Shown here piece by piece: positions 4,386 to 7,016 of a DNA stretch of 7,016 nt. A program made the translations under genes and the position numbers. The notes beneath the pieces were generated by a model, which worked only from the letters and a program-made list of their open reading frames with translations, did not search any database and had not been told where the DNA came from. The stretch lies in NCBI GenBank assembly GCA_031284345.1, contig JAITAC010000007.1:1-7016 (forward strand), given 5' to 3'. Every line of letters starts with the position of its first letter. Position 1 is the first letter of the stretch. This DNA is from Holosporaceae bacterium (GTDB lineage Bacteria > Pseudomonadota > Alphaproteobacteria > UBA3830).

Positions 4386-6832
4386 AAACCTGGTATAAAA
4401 CCGAGCTATTGGGGTCTTTTCTGGTGATATTTGGAGGAATTTCTTTGATTTTCTCCAATTCTTCAGTTCTTACGATTTCCTGCTTTATGCTGGCGTCCAT
4501 AATTCTACTCCGCTGTGTATATCGGTCCAGATACGATGTCATTAGATTTCAGGAGGCGCTTTGCCATTATCAGGCGGCTCTATCATCCTCCTGCAGTGGA
4601 TGGATATCCTGGAATAGTAGCCATGAATACATCGGCTCGTCGCAAAAATTTCGAGCATTCTTCGGCATTAAGCACAACTCATCGATTTCTATCTCCGAAA
4701 TCATCCGAGCCATTGACCGCAGCAGCGCCGATCAATTGTCGTTTTTGTTCGGACAGATGGCAAAAACTGGCGCTTCGTTCAGAATTGTCGTGTCAACCCT
4801 ATCCGGCCTGGATAAAATCGAGATATCCGGTTCCAAGATGATAATCAATCGGCTGGAAACGCTGGTTCTATGGTGCAGTGACATAAGCGAATCATCCCAA
4901 AAAATGAACAATTTATACGGCAGACTAAATACCGCCGAAACATCCGCCGCAGAATTTCGCGAAACTCTGGACATGATCCCGCTTCCCGTCTGGAAAAGAA
5001 ATAATGATCTCGAAATAACCTATTGCAACAATACCTACGCCAATGCCACCGGTAACTCCGTTGATAGAATTTTGTCCAACAACATCCCTCTGATCCCGGG
5101 AAATTTATTTGGTCAGGGACACTCTCTTGCGGAAAATGCCAAAAAATGCAATCGAATGCAGACCGTCTCTCAATTTACTACCATAGATGGGGTGCGCAAA
5201 AAATTGTCTGTACACGAAATACCACTACCCAATGGCAATATGCTGGGGTTTGCTACGGATATTACCTCCGAAGAGAATCTAACCTTGAGCTTAGATAGAG
5301 TAATAACCGCCAATTATGAGGTCCTGGAAAATTTGTCCACCGCCATTGCCATATTCGGCGAAAATACGCGACTAGTGTTCTTCAATAGTGCATATCAGAG
5401 ACTCCTGAAACTGGAACCAAATTGGTTGCATTCCAAGCCAACCTACATGGAAATACTAGACGAACGCCGCTCCAACCGTCAATTGCCTGAACATGCTGAT
5501 TTCCAGGCATTTAAGAAATCTCAGCTGGCCCTATTCTGCTCCATTACAGCTCCTCAGCAGGAACTGACGCATCTGCCCAACGGAAACACACTGCGAACAG
5601 TAATAGCCCCTTACCCGCTTGGCGGTCTGCTATTCATATTTGAAGACGTCACCGATTCACTAACCCTGCAGCGCCAAAATAATACCCTGCAGGCCGTACA
5701 AAAAGAAACCATAGATCATCTGCAGGAGGGAATAGCCGTTTACGGCAGCAATAACCGTTTGAAAATCGTCAATAATGCCATTCTGCGCATATGGCATATG
5801 GAAAATCGACAAACTTCCGATCTCAAAGGCATGCATTTGTCCGAAATGCTGGATATCATGAAAAGTTCCATCGACTACGGAGACAATTGGAGAAGTTATC
5901 AGGAAAATACCATAAGTTGCTTGACGGACAGAATCGCCAAAAGCGGAAGATTACTGAAAAAAGATAACTCCGTCGTTATGTTCTCCTATATCCCTCTGCC
6001 GGACGGCGCTCACATGCTCAGCTACACCGACATAACCGATAGCTACATGGTGGAAAAAGCCATTATGGAAAAAAATCAAGCCCTGAAAGCTGCCCAAAAA
6101 CTTCGCTACGAATTCATATATGGCATATCAACGGAACTAAAAGAACCACTAAATGCGCTCATCGGATTTTCGGAACTGCTGCTCAATCAATATTACGGCA
6201 TGCTGAACGAAAAACAGACAGAATATTGCAGATACATCCTGAGCTCCTCTAATCAGCTATATCAACTTATTAATAACCTGCTGGAAATGGTTTCCATCGA
6301 TACCGATTCCACTAAATTGGATATGTCTACTTTTTCCATATATGACGCCATAAAAGAAGTCATTACCAACGTCGAAAAACGTGCCCATGAAAAAAATATA
6401 GAAATCATTACCCATTTCGATGATACAAAAATAAAATTTAACGGTGATAGAAAATGTATCAAACAGGCACTGTTTAATGTGCTCATAAATGCCATCCAAT
6501 TTACGCCCATAAATGGGAAAATCGATCTTAAGATGATATTAGACGGCAATAACGTAAAAATTATTATCAAGGACGAAGCCATAGGATCCAACAAAAATAA
6601 TTCCCCCGAAATCCCCAAAAGATCCTACAAAAAAAATACCTCCAAATATGTGGAATTCAATAATGTTAGCATGCCGTTGGTTCGCTCCATCCTGGAATTG
6701 CATGGCGGCACGCTCGGAGTCAACACCGATAAAAACGGTAATACCTGTGTCATCTGCTCGTTGCCCATACATATCTCCTCACATCCTGAGAAAAAACAGC
6801 CGAGCAGCGACAACTCCATTCAAGCCGCCTAG
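4382..6832 (+). CDS. divL: DivL-like multi-PAS sensor pseudokinase
   Basis: 816 residues, inner membrane. Two N-terminal hydrophobic helices (about 9-25 and 28-47) are followed by PAS-like segments at about 55-170, 190-297, 310-427 and 440-555. The last three end in ATDIT, EDVTD and YTDIT, as PAS domains do. The dimerisation helix region (570-640) reads GISTELKEPLNALIGFSELL where histidine kinases have SHELRTPL: Thr584 (ACG, 6131-6133) replaces the phosphoacceptor His. Caulobacter DivL has Tyr here and controls the CckA-ChpT-CtrA cell-cycle relay by protein contacts with CckA and DivK instead of by kinase activity. Length, layout and the following YYGMLNEKQTEYCRYIL and LINNLLEM fit that family. 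In the ATPase domain (about 685-797) the N box is intact (NVLINAIQFTP, 699-709), but the G1 box is DEAIG (731-735) for DxGxG and the G2 region reads NVSMPLVRSI (761-770) for GLGLxLVR. ATP binding is therefore doubtful. The recJ gene converges from the right. Confidence 0.8.
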   Translation: MKTWYKTELLGSFLVIFGGISLIFSNSSVLTISCFMLASIILLRCVYRSRYDVIRFQEALCHYQAALSSSCSGWISWNSSHEYIGSSQKFRAFFGIKHNSSISISEIIRAIDRSSADQLSFLFGQMAKTGASFRIVVSTLSGLDKIEISGSKMIINRLETLVLWCSDISESSQKMNNLYGRLNTAETSAAEFRETLDMIPLPVWKRNNDLEITYCNNTYANATGNSVDRILSNNIPLIPGNLFGQGHSLAENAKKCNRMQTVSQFTTIDGVRKKLSVHEIPLPNGNMLGFATDITSEENLTLSLDRVITANYEVLENLSTAIAIFGENTRLVFFNSAYQRLLKLEPNWLHSKPTYMEILDERRSNRQLPEHADFQAFKKSQLALFCSITAPQQELTHLPNGNTLRTVIAPYPLGGLLFIFEDVTDSLTLQRQNNTLQAVQKETIDHLQEGIAVYGSNNRLKIVNNAILRIWHMENRQTSDLKGMHLSEMLDIMKSSIDYGDNWRSYQENTISCLTDRIAKSGRLLKKDNSVVMFSYIPLPDGAHMLSYTDITDSYMVEKAIMEKNQALKAAQKLRYEFIYGISTELKEPLNALIGFSELLLNQYYGMLNEKQTEYCRYILSSSNQLYQLINNLLEMVSIDTDSTKLDMSTFSIYDAIKEVITNVEKRAHEKNIEIITHFDDTKIKFNGDRKCIKQALFNVLINAIQFTPINGKIDLKMILDGNNVKIIIKDEAIGSNKNNSPEIPKRSYKKNTSKYVEFNNVSMPLVRSILELHGGTLGVNTDKNGNTCVICSLPIHISSHPEKKQPSSDNSIQAA

Positions 6833-6911
6833 ATAATATAGATGAAACTGTTGATATCTGGAATAAATTTTTTGGACGTCGGCAATGCTATATTATAATT
6901 ATGGTCAGTTC

Positions 6912-7016
6912 CTAGGCACACTTGGCCACGTCTTCCAAAAATAGATTGATGTATCTTTCCCCTTTCCATTCGCCAATGGATAATCCACCGAGTACATCTA
7001 CGGTGGCGCGGTAATT
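6912..7016 (-). CDS. recJ: Single-stranded-DNA-specific exonuclease RecJ (partial, C-terminal 34 residues)
   Basis: The minus-strand frame enters at 7016 and stops at TAG 6914-6912. The fragment includes YRATVDVLGGLSIGEWKGER followed by YINLFLEDVA. This matches the end of RecJ, where the last OB-fold strands carry a N/GEWxGxxxxQLxIEDVA-type sequence. RecJ degrades single-stranded DNA 5' to 3' in recombination and mismatch repair; the catalytic DHH and DHHA1 parts lie outside the window. Its end converges with the DivL-like gene, 79 bases away. The call rests on a short piece, so confidence is moderate to good. Confidence 0.75.
   Translation of the reverse strand, partial: NYRATVDVLGGLSIGEWKGERYINLFLEDVAKCA

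Noticed and set aside
6833..6896. Inverted repeat ATAATATAG / CTATATTAT flanking 46 bases between divL and recJ
   Set aside because: The arms are almost pure AT with a long loop, so this is expected by chance; it could be a weak convergent terminator but lacks GC pairs.

Overview
The window looks like a piece of an AT-rich alphaproteobacterial chromosome, probably from an intracellular symbiont or parasite of protists. This placement is inferred. The clues are a DivL-type sensor protein (the DivL-CckA-CtrA circuit is alphaproteobacterial), a type VI secretion TssA, IS30 transposase debris, and two secreted repeat-rich proteins, one of which carries what looks like a eukaryotic cyclin box. Holosporales/Paracaedibacter-like bacteria combine such traits, but the window has no taxonomic marker such as rRNA.

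Layout. Bases 1-739 (minus strand) hold the first 246 codons of an exported Gly/Tyr/Gln/Lys-rich tandem-repeat protein that runs off the left edge; it has a near-consensus sigma-70 promoter at 808-836. Bases 1014-2504 (minus) encode a 496-residue protein with a signal peptide, an undescribed N-terminal region, a cyclin-box-like domain (about residues 235-352) and a Pro/Thr/Ala tail built from 12/15-bp DNA repeats. Bases 2578-2856 (minus) are a decayed 3' piece of an IS30-family transposase. Bases 3038-4117 (plus) encode a full-length TssA. Bases 4382-6832 (plus) encode an 816-residue DivL-like protein with two membrane helices, PAS repeats and a kinase core in which the phosphoacceptor histidine is Thr and both glycine boxes are damaged. 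Bases 6912-7016 (minus) are the last 34 codons of recJ, convergent with divL.

How it fits together. There is no single long operon. The left third looks like a secreted/host-interaction locus of two neighbouring genes, both with signal peptides and in-frame DNA repeats that could change length. The middle holds an orphan T6SS assembly gene beside transposon debris. The right half is core cell-cycle signalling and DNA repair. The most notable candidate is the exported cyclin-like protein, which could be an effector acting on a host cyclin-dependent kinase. That role is inferred from sequence pattern alone.
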